A DNA stretch of 64,000 bases from Rhizoctonia solani (GCF_016906535.1 NC_057374.1:930001-994000); one strand, 5' to 3'. Shown: positions 48,620-58,649, numbered from the stretch's first letter. Numbers and translations: made by a program. The notes: a model not told the origin generated them from the sequence alone.

Positions 48620-50361
48620 ATGCCTCTCAATTATTCGAAATGGGACCAACTCGAGGTATACACAGAATTATACCTAGTCGTGGCTTAAACTGATGGATTT
48701 GGGTTGAAGCTTTCTGATGATTCAGATATTGAGGGCCACCCCAACGTTGATAAACGAAGTCTTATTCGGTACGTCGATTTTAAATCACAGATCGAAATCT
48801 CTAATATTACGTAGGTGGAAGCAGCGCGACATACATGAAAAGCGCGAGCAACGTAAAATGCGCATTCACGAACTTGAAAGCAAGCTTGCACTATCTAAAG
48901 TTCTTAATCCCCGTATCGAAAAGATAATCGCGGACGTACAGGAGGGGGCAAAGCACGCTTCAGTGCTATAACTGAGCAACTTAAAGTGAATCCCAGTCCT
49001 GATAAGCCACCCGGAAATGCACCCAACCAACCAACGTACGATATGATGCTTCACGAGCTCATGCTCCAAGTATGGAACGGCGTAAAGGAAGGTGGGGCAA
49101 CCCCAGAGGACCCTAATCTCACCGACAAACTTGTCGCTGGGTTGAGGGATGCTTTGGAGAAGCAACACCAGGACGATCTACAAAGCCAAAAGGATCTTGA
49201 GGCTGAGATCAATGAGCGCAACAAACACATTACGAGCGACGATTTAAGAGACGGATTCAATTCAACGGTTGGTTCTTACTTTCTCTGTATAAAATCGTAC
49301 TCATTTCCCAATAGAAAGTTTCTCACAAAGCTTCTCCTGATCCTACTGTGATGGCTAAGCCATTAGTGCCCAAAAAGGAAAAAGTGGAAACCATCGAAGT
49401 TTTAAATCCTAAGGGAAAGGAGAAGGTGAATCTTGGTCATTCGGGATCTTGATAACTCTACTAATAGCTGATCAGGAAGTGGAGAGTCAACTTGCAACAG
49501 CGACGACCGGAAATGATGATGGTGGCGATGATGACATGATATGGAACCTCTTCCAGAACTTACTCCCCTGCAGGCCAAATTTGCATCACTTCCTTTGGGA
49601 AGTTTCGAACAAGCCTTCCAGTTCATTCAAGACAATCATGAAATATTTTCTCCTGGGGCTACCGATGCGTTCCTTTTGGCCGGTTTCAGAGCCCAAATGA
49701 AGGGCGAGTCCAAATACGCCAAGCAATGTGTGAATCGGAGTCTCATGCTACAATACTGCGAGAAGCTTGGCCGAGATGGCGTTTCACTATTTTTCAAGAG
49801 GTGAGTTCCATTACTTTAAATCCGTACGTAATCAGGCTGACTATAGAACACAGAATGCTCTCTGACAACCCCATCGGCGCGGATGGTAAACACCTTGCGC
49901 CTAATGCGATGCCACGCGCTATTTTTGAGAAGGACGTCAATGATACCTACGAGATGATTTGCACACGCGCAGAAAAGGCCAAGGAAGAAGATGCAGAAGC
50001 AGGTGCCCGCGAGACGATTCAGCTTGTATGTGAGAATCCAGATACCGATGTTCAATTCAACGTCCCAGATGGTCCTCCTCCTGAAACAATTACTCTCGAA
50101 GGCGAAGGGACAGAACATTTAGATCCTGTGCAGGTCCGAGAAGCATTAATGCGGAGGTGGGAGATGTTTGAGGCCTTCAAGCCAGAGATGCAGGGCGCCC
50201 TTCGGAACCACAGTCTCGACGAGGTCAACGCTGTGCTAGAAAAGATGGATCTGGCGGAAGCCGAAGGAATGGTTCAATTGCTTGACGCTTCGGGGATATT
50301 ATCGTTTGCTTCGACTGACATTCGTGACGAAACGGGTGTACCAGCTCCAGATCCCGAGTAG
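48620..50361 (+). CDS. CDC37: Hsp90 co-chaperone CDC37 (two frame breaks)
   Basis: Kinase-specific co-chaperone that recruits client kinases to Hsp90 in the cytosol. The ATG at 48620 gives MPLNYSKWDQLE, the invariant N terminus (S near residue 14 region follows as LSDDSDIEGHPNVDKRS), then WKQRDIHEKREQRKMRIHEL. The central Hsp90-binding part includes FASLPLGSFEQAFQFIQDN, FLLAGFRAQMKGESKYAKQC and LMLQYCEKLGRDGVSLFFKR; the C-terminal helical domain ends PAPDPE. Two breaks are visible. In the G run at 48944-48948 one G appears missing, since GGKARFSAITEQLKVNPSPD is in the shifted frame. A second break lies near 49525-49545, before MEPLPELTPLQAKF. Since CDC37 is essential in yeast, assembly error is the likely cause. 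Confidence 0.9.
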
Positions 50362-50450
50362 TTACATACTACGACTTTGAGGTTTATCTGGGATTTTTCT
50401 CATATTGAAAGTGTTTAAAAGGCGGTACATGTATACATACGAAATTCGCA

Positions 50451-52026
50451 TCACTTTATTTGATTGAGCTCGTGGAGAAGTTCTTCGTCAAACTCATCAC
50501 CACTTCCGTCCCTGCCGTCTATTCCAAGCCCCGCTGCTAGCCCAAGTGCCACTCTTGCCGCGGCTTTCCGTCGTTCTTCAATATCTGTAATAGCACCTAT
50601 TTCGAGACGCATTGTCTCAAGAGCTCCAAGGACGGAAGATAGGTCAAATCCTCCAGGTGCATCGCTATCTTGCCCAAAAATTCGTTCAGTTATAGCACCC
50701 ACATCTGCGGAGGAAGGAAGATCTTCCTCTGAATTCGTTTCCGGTGGAGCTGAAAGGAAATCCGTAAAATCGTCGTCAAATCCTTCTCCTGATCTAACTG
50801 CTTCATTTTGTGACTCGGCGGTCACGGTAGTTCGTTCGCCCCGGTTACCAGGTGTCCATGAACCAGCATCATCCAGCCATGCATTCAACTCCGCTAAGTT
50901 ATGCGATGCTGACTGAGTGTTAATGTCAAATAATGACGGGTGATCCGGGGGGGCAGTGTCTGATATAGTAGCGAACGAATGTTCAAACGCAATGGAGGGC
51001 GGTTCGCCTTGTTCTCCGGCATCTACCACGGTACGACGTAAGCCCCCTGTGGCTGTTCGAACCATTGAAGGCCACATAATCATATTCAACGCCTCAAGGA
51101 TGCGGGGTACTCCACGCACGTCTTTTGCTACAGTGAGATACAAGCTAGCCAAGAAAGAAATCTCTACATACCATGCTGTAGGTGATCAGAATACCCTTTG
51201 GCATCAGGCGAGTCATCGGTATCCACATACTCAAAGTTTTGGTCCGAGAAGAACTCTTCGATTGAGTCAAACGAATCGGAAGGCTGCGCCCCACCAGTTG
51301 ACACGGTAGGAAGTGAAACGGCAAGAGCAACTTCAGCATCGTGGGCTAAATATGCTTCCTTCATGGACAAGAATAGTTCGCGGTACGGCTGGATGTTTCT
51401 CCGGAGTGTCAAAATATAACTCGGCCGTAGTGTTGTCATTTACCTCATCTTTCCTGAACACAAAGATCAATGCTGGTACGCGCTCATCATCCGCCTCTGG
51501 TGGCCAAAGTGGTTTTGCAGGAGGCTTGGATACCTGGTGTAGGTAAAGATGTACTGGCGCCGTGTAGTACTTATTCTTGATTGTCCACTCAATATATGAT
51601 TCATCATTTGGATTGGGGGTCGGAAGATTCGTCATGAATGGACCAAGACCTGTAATGTTGAGGTTCGCCTGAATTAGCAGTGTGAGTAGAACGGATAGCT
51701 TACGATCAACTAGCTCTCGGCTCTGATCGACTGATGCAGACACAAGGAGAATCGACAACTGGGTGATAATGAAAGATCTGTCGGCTCCATTATAGGCGAC
51801 AGCGTCTGAGAGAACTAATATGTTGTACTAAAACAAATAAGCTCCCTAAATGTCTGCAGACACAAGGAGAATTCGACAACTGGGTGATAATGAAAGATCT
51901 GTCGGCTCCATTATAGGCGACAGCGTCTGAGAGAACTAATATGTTGTACTAAAACAAATAAGCTCCCTAAATGTCTTTTGTAGGCTAAGCGGTGAGTTAG
52001 GCGACAACGTGACTTATAACTGACAT
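50451..52026 (-). CDS. AAGAB: Alpha/gamma-adaptin-binding protein p34-like (AAGAB / Irc6 family)
   Basis: Predicted chaperone-like factor that binds AP-1/AP-2 adaptor subunits during clathrin adaptor assembly. The proposed start is the ATG at 52026 in a small exon (MSVISH), spliced to YNILVLSDAVAYNGAD, a P-loop-fold N terminus. Family segments follow: NITGLGPFMTNLPTPN, APVHLYLHQV, VPALIFVFRKDEV, YRELFLSMKEAYLAHDAEVA. A long acidic disordered middle precedes the C-terminal helical domain (GFDLSSVLGALETMRLEIGA, ERRKAAARVALGLAAGLGI). The stop is at 50451, 89 bp from the convergent CDC37 stop. A 120-bp tandem duplication (51735-51975) covers the intron-1 acceptor and start of exon 2, so the true 5' structure is uncertain. 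Confidence 0.82.
51735..51975. repeat. Tandem duplication, 120-bp unit, at the 5' end of the AAGAB-like gene
   Basis: Copy 1 is 51735-51854 and copy 2 is 51855-51975. They are identical apart from one extra t in copy 2 (gaattcg against gaatcg). The unit contains an intron acceptor and the first bases of an exon. No flanking element signature is present, so this is either a very recent duplication or an unmerged contig overlap. Confidence 0.95.
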
Positions 52027-52152
52027 GAGAGTGGGTAAAGATTGAGTGATAATGAGTGATAATTAATAACGTTAAACTTCGGAATCACATTCCTTCTTGA
52101 GCCTTACTATAGAAAAAGTATATATAACAGCAATATAAGCGCCATTCATACC

Positions 52153-52234
52153 GCCTGGCTAGCTCAATCGGTAGAGCGTGAGACTCTTAAATGACGTCAT
52201 CTCAAGGTTGTGGGTTCGACCCCCACGTTAGGCT
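52153..52234 (+). tRNA. tRNA-Lys(CUU), 9-nt intron (copy D)
   Basis: Complete tRNA with the mature sequence shared by all five copies; the intron is aatgacgtc. A TTTTT terminator follows about 15 nt downstream. It faces copy E (52817-52897) in tail-to-tail orientation. Confidence 0.95.
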
Positions 52235-52816
52235 ATAGGAAACTCTTTTTGTAGCAGATATAGTCAAGCACGCACAAGGCCCTTTTGCTTCCTACCACCA
52301 CCGGTGGGTTGAGGGTTCGGGCCTTCCCCTCATCCACCTACCCCTCCTGCCTTCACAGGCGCTACCTACTCTACCGGCCGCTGTGCGGTCGTCGTACCGC
52401 CCTCATGGGCACTTACCCTGTTACCCGCCCGCCGGGCACTCCTTTTTTTTCTGACCCTTACTACCTCTGACTGTTACGTGTCTTTATTGTGTCTTTATTT
52501 GAGGCATCCCTGTAGCTTTTGAGTGTCGGTTTTGTGCCCTGCTGCCTGTCTGTACACCTGTGCCGTATCCACCCGGCTGGGCCTTACGCCCCGAGCGGTT
52601 TGCCTCGTTCGCATGTAGCTCGCTAAATATAGTATTAAAAAAAGTCAAGCACGCAGCCAAGTCCTTTTTCAAGTCGACCATTTTACAATTACTCAAACCC
52701 CGTCTTACTAGTTTTCATGATATGTTCACTGTGAAAGGTTGTCAGCATAACTTAGGGTGTATAGCCCACATACCAGAAGCTTGTGATTAAAAAGCAAATT
52801 AAAAAATATTTCCCTT
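52235..52816. other. Pyrimidine-rich spacer between convergent tRNA-Lys genes
   Basis: About 580 bp. The plus strand from about 52280 to 52620 is rich in C and T with blocks such as cccgcccgccgggcactcc and a T run near 52442. The 13-mer agtcaagcacgca occurs at 52262-52274 and again at 52643-52655, so the pyrimidine-rich part is bounded by a short direct repeat. This could be a small element remnant that inserted beside tRNA genes, but no coding or terminal structure proves it. Confidence 0.4.
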
Positions 52817-52897
52817 AGCCTAACGTGGGGGTCGAACCCACAACCTTGAGATGACGTCTTTAAGAGTCTCACGCTCTACCGATTGAGCTAGCCAGGC
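52817..52897 (-). tRNA. tRNA-Lys(CUU), 8-nt intron (copy E)
   Basis: Complete tRNA on the minus strand. The mature body is identical to the other four copies, but the intron is 8 nt (aagacgtc), the only length variant. A TTTTTT terminator lies just downstream on the minus strand. Confidence 0.94.
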
Positions 52898-52978
52898 GGC
52901 GAATGCTCTTTGGCGAAAGCTTGCACAACTAGCAGCAAGGAATAACTCCGGGTATCCGTCATGTAGTCATCCATTACT

Positions 52979-53638
52979 ATGCTCAACCACGTTCTTCTCC
53001 TCAAAAATCCAGATGAAAGTTCCCGACCCATATCAGTACGCGCTCTCACGGAATGGTTTTACGACAAGCATCATATCTACTCTAATCCATTCCTACATCG
53101 TTTGGATGGACTAACCGATATAATCGCACAAGAAGGAGAAAAATATGGAGGGGTCATTGTAACATCAGGGCGAGCAGTCGATGCATGGGGTAATGCGGCG
53201 AAAGAAGTACAGGAACAAGGCAAATTATCATTTCCACTGCACTGCCCGACTGATACTCATCTTTGCTTATACAGCTCAGTTGTCTGCGACCGAGAACCCT
53301 TCATCATGGGCTTTGAAGCCGTTTTATGTTGTTGGCTCAAAGACAGAAAGAAAGCTTCTTGGCTGAAATGGCTCAATGCATCCCCGAGCCGGAACTCATG
53401 GGTGCCAAGGAGTCTGGAACGGGCGAGCTGCTCGCCAAGTTTATGCATTGATTATCCTACGCGCTCACGGCAGAGTCTACCTCTGTTATATCTGACGGGC
53501 GATAAGAATGCTGGAGGGGTCGGAAAGGGTTTGAAAGCAGGGGGTCTTGGGTTCAAGATGGTGCAGGTTTATGAGACCAGCGCGTCGACCACATTTGAGG
53601 AGGATTTCGAGGAAGGGGTAAAAGAGGGCAGTGAGTGA
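52979..53638 (+). CDS. HEM4: Uroporphyrinogen-III synthase (two frame breaks)
   Basis: Closes and inverts ring D of hydroxymethylbilane in heme synthesis, in the cytosol. The ATG at 52979 starts MLNHVLLLKNPDESSRPISV; then YGGVIVTSGRAVDAWGNAAK matches the conserved TS-x-x-AV segment. After an intron (53220-53274, unusual GC donor) come SSWALKPFYVVGSKTERKL, AEMAQCIPEPELMGAKESGT, GELLAKFM and PLLYLTGDKN, and the last part LGFKMVQVYETSAST. Reaching these segments needs two single-base corrections, at about 53357-53362 and 53444-53448; each looks like one inserted base. Together with the 55-bp intron the net shift is zero, so an apparently uninterrupted open frame hides the break. The stop is 63 bp from the convergent GH128 stop. 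Confidence 0.85.
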   Translation: MLNHVLLLKNPDESSRPISVRALTEWFYDKHHIYSNPFLHRLDGLTDIIAQEGEKYGGVIVTSGRAVDAWGNAAKEVQEQGKLSFPLHCPTDTHLCLYSSVVCDREPFIMGFEAVLCCWLKDRKKASWLKWLNASPSRNSWVPRSLERASCSPSLCIDYPTRSRQSLPLLYLTGDKNAGGVGKGLKAGGLGFKMVQVYETSASTTFEEDFEEGVKEGSE

Positions 53639-53701
53639 TTCTTGGTTAAGACTTAATGGGTAATGGGTATATAAACTCTTGTGGTGATACTCGAGGGGAT
53701 T

Positions 53702-55037
53702 TTAGGTAAAGGTCAGAGCAATCCCTGAGAGCATGCCCATGAGGAGAGTTGCTGCGGTCGCAGGAGTACCAGAGAGGTACCCTCCGTTGATCTTGATGAT
53801 GTTTTCCGGATGAGGTATTAATGGGCTGCGCCGGATTTACAGGAGCGGCCGTTTCGCCAATGTATTGCTTTCCTAGATCATTGATCGTACCGGAGGCATC
53901 CATGAGCGCATTCACCTGTGAAAACGAGTTAGACAATCATGACGCAAGCCAGAAGGAGCACGTTATTGATCACTGGTTTTTTCATGGCTCCAAACCATGC
54001 ATAACGGTGCACCCAATCCTGTTGATCTAGCCATTCTTGGGTAGTGTTCATAAATGCTGTAGTATCGGCGTAGGTGCACTGTGGCTCCCCCTCTTGCTAG
54101 GAAGAAATAGTGGGCAAGATTGCGTGACGCATATCCACACGTTGACTTACGAAATTATGGCATGCAAACTCCGTGAGCCAGATTGGCTTATCAGGGAATG
54201 TCGTATGCATATCTTCCTAAAAGTCATACACGCTTGCGTTTCTCAGGCTCTAGTGACGGAGAAAAGCACATACCATATAAGTCATGAACTTTTGTGGCGT
54301 TAATCCCATACCAATCTATGATCCATTTGGAGTCAACATCCGGGCGCAGTCTCAGTGCAGAAAATACTCACGGAGCCAAGAAGTCATAGTGCACCCGCCA
54401 TAGGGTTCACAAGCGGCGGCAAAATCAATGAGCCACTGCTTGCTACGAGTAGCAGCGGACATGGCCGGCGAGCCGAGGCTGACATTATGTTGCCGAAGAG
54501 GTTCCATGTATTTCTGCCACCACTGAACCGCCTCGGCAGCTGTGAGGTTCGATTGTCCCACTTGTTCAGGCCTAGTCCCCCAAAAGAAGGGAGGTCATTA
54601 ATAATCGTTTCCGCGTGAGGATTCTCCATTCAAATGCTTCTCGTTCATACCTAGCACATGCTTGATTCCATTTGCGACGATTGTGCTTTCGTTCACATAT
54701 GTACTAAACGTGCCCGCGTTCTTCGGACCCCAAAACATCGGAACGTATTCCAGGTTGTTCTTGCCTTGGACCCAATCGTTAGGTCCCCATGTATAGTACC
54801 TTTGACATGCATATGAGCGCCAATGCGCATTTAGTCAATGATGCGCGGCAGCATTAAGCGCATATCTTACCATGTAACCTTGGGCGATTCGTACTGGGTG
54901 ATATCCGAGTCACCCCCCCATGCAAGTCCAGTTTTGTTCAATGCGGGATTTGGGCTTGGATCTGGAATCGCAATTTGCCGCCCACGAAGCACCATGGCCC
55001 AGCACGAAGGGGCTAAACTTAACCAAGCTAACAACAT
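53702..55037 (-). CDS. GH128 (Asl1-like) glycosyl hydrolase, predicted cell-wall beta-1,3-glucanase
   Basis: Likely secreted or wall-attached endo-beta-1,3-glucanase. The Met at 55037 gives a good signal peptide (MLLAWLSLAPSCWAM). Barrel segments follow: NKTGLAWGGDSDITQYES, YYTWGPNDWVQGKNNLEYVP, VLGMNEPN (acid/base Glu), AVQWWQKYMEPLRQHNV, WYGINATKFMTYM, and DKPIWLTEFACHNFEGE (nucleophile Glu). Last comes HRYAWFGAM. Near 53815-53825 the frame is ambiguous. The nominal frame runs to 53646 with an unremarkable tail, while the shifted frame gives a hydrophobic C terminus (TLLMGMLSGIALTFT) after GGYLSG, typical of a GPI-anchor signal and ending at 53702. I prefer the latter, which again needs one indel. 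Starts at GTG 55103 were rejected. Confidence 0.82.
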
Positions 55038-55627
55038 AGAAAAAGCAACGATTGTCACTGGCAGAAATTCGGAGAAATAGGTAAAATGAGAGAAATGGGG
55101 CACGAGCTCTCAGAGACGTCTAAACTGCGCATTTATGCACCAAACGAGGATTCCGATATTCCCCTACACGTCATGTCAAGTTGAGCGAAATGATGAAAAG
55201 AAGTGGAGCGGCAGGTGGTGCTGAATGTGGAGTCAAAACGTTAACCCTGAACATCAGTCCGGCAAAACTCGGCCAAATGGAGATTCCGGATCCAATGATC
55301 ATGTAATGGCCCTGACAACCACGGCAGCTCCTTGGAGAACCCAACTCATTATTTGTGAAATTCCGTTATGATTCTTGCTGTGCCTTTGGCTTTGGCTTGT
55401 CCTGTCGACGACCGCGTAGTCCGTCGTCGTTTGACCAGCGCATTCGGTCGTTACACGCTCACTAATGTGACTGGGAGCCGGTCTCTACTCTGAATATTCG
55501 AAGTCCACTACTCTCTTTCCTTGACGGACTTGCCTGGAGCAAGCTTACAATCACAGCGACAACAATAGGTTTCTTTATTCGACCCGACTTTTTTGCTCTT
55601 TTGACTCGGCTTGGCTTTGTGCACGGG
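55038..55627. promoter_or_regulatory. Intergenic region between divergent GH128 and two-TM protein genes
   Basis: About 0.6 kb between two divergent starts. No gene or named site recognised. Confidence 0.45.
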
Positions 55628-56785
55628 ATGATGAACAGCGAGCGAGCTTATGTGACGGAAGGAAGCAGCAATAGGCCTTTGAACGATCGTGAGGAGAGGC
55701 CAACATTATCTGATGGCACACTCGTTGGACGAGCGGAAGCAGGACCTTTGCCCACGAAACAAGGGGAATTGGGATATGTCCCTTCATCAGTGGTCCCGCC
55801 TCAAGCTCCGAATGAGGACACGAACCAGTTGCGTCCGAAGTGACTACACAACATCCACGGACCATATCCCTTCACCGGTGAACACGAGTTCAAACGAAGT
55901 ACCACCCAACACCCAAATGCATCCACAGCAAGCCTTCCATCCTCCTTCAAACAGTTTCTTCGAACGCCAAGGCCTCTCCCAACTATCCACGGCGTGCGGT
56001 CAACAACCGTGCTCCGAGTAGTGTTCACCACGTTCGTATTAATAGCAGCGGTCGTCGGGTGGATCGTTACCGTTGTAAGGATGAATGCCTGGGATAAGAA
56101 AGGCTCAGTCTTTGCGCCACCTCCTCAAAGCATCAGCAGCGAGGAAGGGAACAAGAGCAATGCCGATGCTCCGCCTCCCGACCCGTTTGATCAGATGACC
56201 CATTCATCCCTCGTCTTTGTGCACGTAGCGTTCGGGGCATCCGTCCTCTTCTTGCTCCTCATGCTCGAACGGGCAGTTTACAGGTTCCGAGCTGAGCGAT
56301 ACGCCCATTTGCATCCCGAGGAAATGGCCGCAGCAACAGAAGTGAATAGAGAGATGGGCTTGAGTCCGTGGAATCGTCCGCCGTTGCCGTCATATGCTGC
56401 TGCCTTGGGGGTCAGGGGAACTGGAGATGTCGAGGTACGTATTGGACTGGACATTGCCCCGGATGGAGACTGATTATGCGGCTATAATTAGGATAATGTT
56501 ATTGCTGCTCCTCCACCACCTGAATACGGAAACACACGCGGAAGCACGCTTTTGTTGACCTCCCACCACCTGGCTGGATCTCAGTCCCGATCATCGTCTA
56601 CTTCACAGCCCAGGGATGAAAACAGACAAGACGTACTCGGCCGACCGATCCAAGACTGGTCCAGGCCTGTCAGTTACGCGGAGGACGAAATGCGGGAAAA
56701 TCTGCGGAGGAGTTTGGACTTGGAGGCTGCGCTTGCGAGGTTGGAAGGCCCGAATAGGCCAGAAAGTGCTTTGACAAGGCGGTAG
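55628..56785 (+). CDS. Two-TM membrane protein with PY-type motifs, unknown function (in-frame TGA)
   Basis: Not assigned to a named family. The ATG at 55628 starts MMNSERAYVTEGSSNRPLN, an N-terminal disordered region. The same frame meets TGA at 55842-55844 and then continues as LHNIHGPYPFTGEHEFKRST, which looks strongly coding. Two hydrophobic helices follow (TVLRVVFTTFVLIAAVVGWI and LVFVHVAFGASVLFLLLMLE), then a cytosolic tail. The tail has RPPLPSYAAAL (LPxY) and, after the intron at 56435-56491, APPPPEYGN (PPxY). Both are ligand types for WW domains of Nedd4/Rsp5 ubiquitin ligases. The C terminus is charged (EDEMRENLRRSLDLEAALAR). It could be a Rsp5 adaptor or a regulated substrate; this is inference. 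Confidence 0.7.
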
Positions 56786-57297
56786 ACGATGTTGCATGAG
56801 AAATGAATGGTCATGGATTCTTGGAATCGGGTTTTGGATTCAATCCTATCAGTTTGCTGCACATACTTTTCTTGTTCGTTTGTTTGCTATATCGGTACTT
56901 GGAATTCAGGATCATATCACCTTACGCCTATACTAGAGCTGATAGTTCAAGAAAAAAAAGTCATCAACCTAAGTGAAAGTTGTTAAAATAAACAACTAGG
57001 TTTACCAAAGTAAACAAATGGGCCATCTAGGTCGGACTACCCCCTCTTTGATGAGAATTTAATTCGCCTCCCTATAGTGTTGACCGTTGCCAAGGCCTGC
57101 CGTTGTGAAATTGAACCGCAGTAAATTCGATCCATGCAAAAAACCAAAGACACAAAATAAAACAAACAATAGTCCAGACTGTAGGTTACTGTAAAGGAAC
57201 GAAAGTGTACTTGGAGTAGAAGTCCATGAGAGATGCGTGTAATGATGAAACAAAAAGTCTATTTTCATGAAAACAAAGCGAGGGGAGGGATGTAGAA
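56786..57297. other. Intergenic between convergent two-TM and LEA2-like genes
   Basis: About 0.5 kb between convergent stop codons, AT-rich with A runs near 56952-56960. No gene seen; probable overlapping 3' untranslated regions. Confidence 0.5.
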
Positions 57298-58649
57298 TTA
57301 TGCAGCATTGGCAGCCAACTCGATCGGGCAAGCGGCATCGTTGATCTGCGTACCAGCCGTAGGCTTTCCGATCAACCCAGCGATCGACAGTTCAAGCACG
57401 AGGCGGAGTTGCAAGCCTACGTCACGTTAGTCCGTTACGGTTTAAAAGTGAAAGAAAAAAAAATACGCACTAGGCCGTTTGCCGCCCGTGACCTGAGACT
57501 TGTTCTTGCAGGCATCATAAAATTTAGTCCCTTTCAATGCGGTGTCAAAAACTGTGTGGAGGAAGCGAAAAGGGAAAAACCCACAAGTGACATCCGAGGT
57601 ATTTGCAGCTTCGTATGAAAAAGTAACTGGCACTTTGAGCTCGGCATAGGTCTTGGCGGGAACGGTATATCCTCCCAAATCACCCGAGGCTACTTGACGA
57701 GCGCTCTCGACTTCATAAATGGTGGCACGGATGTTGTTGAAATGCAATGGGAGGACGATCTGACCGTTTGTGTTCACTTGCAAAGAAACAAGGGCGTCGA
57801 AAGAAAAATTGGCCGGAACTCGAGAGAACTGGGGGTTGCCGCCATCGCTAGTTGCGTTGAGAGGCATATCACCCAGGAATCCAAAGCTGGGGACGCGAGG
57901 AATAAGGATTGCCAACAAAATGCCGATCCTGGTCGTACAATTTATATCAACTTGATCCGTGTGACTGCAAACTGGCACTCACACTGCGCAAACTATGAAT
58001 ATAACCCAAACTAGAGTTGTGCGTTTAGCCCAACTGATTCCACACAGTCCGCGCTGGTCTCGATTAAATTCTCTCCATTTTCGGCGACGTTCTTCAGCAC
58101 GTGCTTCGGCTCTCCCAGCCTTTGTCATGTCGTGCAGCTCAGAGGCCTTCCATTCGGCGCCCAGAGCGGGTACAGTGACGAGCTCAACTTGATTGGCTGC
58201 ACTCGCCTGGGAACCACCAGCTGTTTCCCGGATGGGTCGATACCTGTGTCTTTGGTTAGCTCGTTACATATCATACATCATTTTACCAACTCACCCACTA
58301 TCCTGCTGAAACGGAGTCGCATACTCGGTCCCTGATTATTAAAATCTGCAAAAACATCCCATTCTTCGTCCTTGCCAGCAGCCCCTATATCGCCTCTGGG
58401 ATTGTCCAAGCCGATGTATGAGGCCCGGTCATAGCCTCCTCCACGCCTATTGGTGGAGTCATAGTCAAGTCCAGAAGCACCATATTCATCGGGACGGAAA
58501 AAAGAAGATGTCGAGTCGCGTCTGTTGGTACCCAGTGTGTCTGGCTGCTGTCGTTGGCGCGGCATCGAGTCCATGTTTATCTGTGACGATGGCCTTCCAT
58601 AGAACGATGATACCTGTGATCGGCTATCAAAGTCCTTTCGAGTCGCCAT
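57298..58649 (-). CDS. Single-pass membrane protein with LEA2-like lumenal domain
   Basis: The ATG at 58649 starts MATRKDFDSRSQVSSFYGRP, a disordered, Arg/Asp-rich cytosolic region. Next is a basic helix (EARAEERRRKWREFNRDQRG) and a transmembrane segment spanning an intron (TTLVWVIFIVCAV plus IGILLAILIPRVPSFGFLG). The rest is a beta-rich domain of the late-embryogenesis-abundant group 2 type: FDALVSLQVNTNGQIVLPLH, NNIRATIYEVES, PAKTYAELKVPVTFSYEA. The final exon ends LSIAGLIGKPTAGTQINDAA and a short tail, stop 57298. All junctions traced are in frame. Similar fungal proteins are vacuolar or plasma-membrane; no activity is known to me. It is divergent from MSP1 across 181 bp. Confidence 0.75.
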
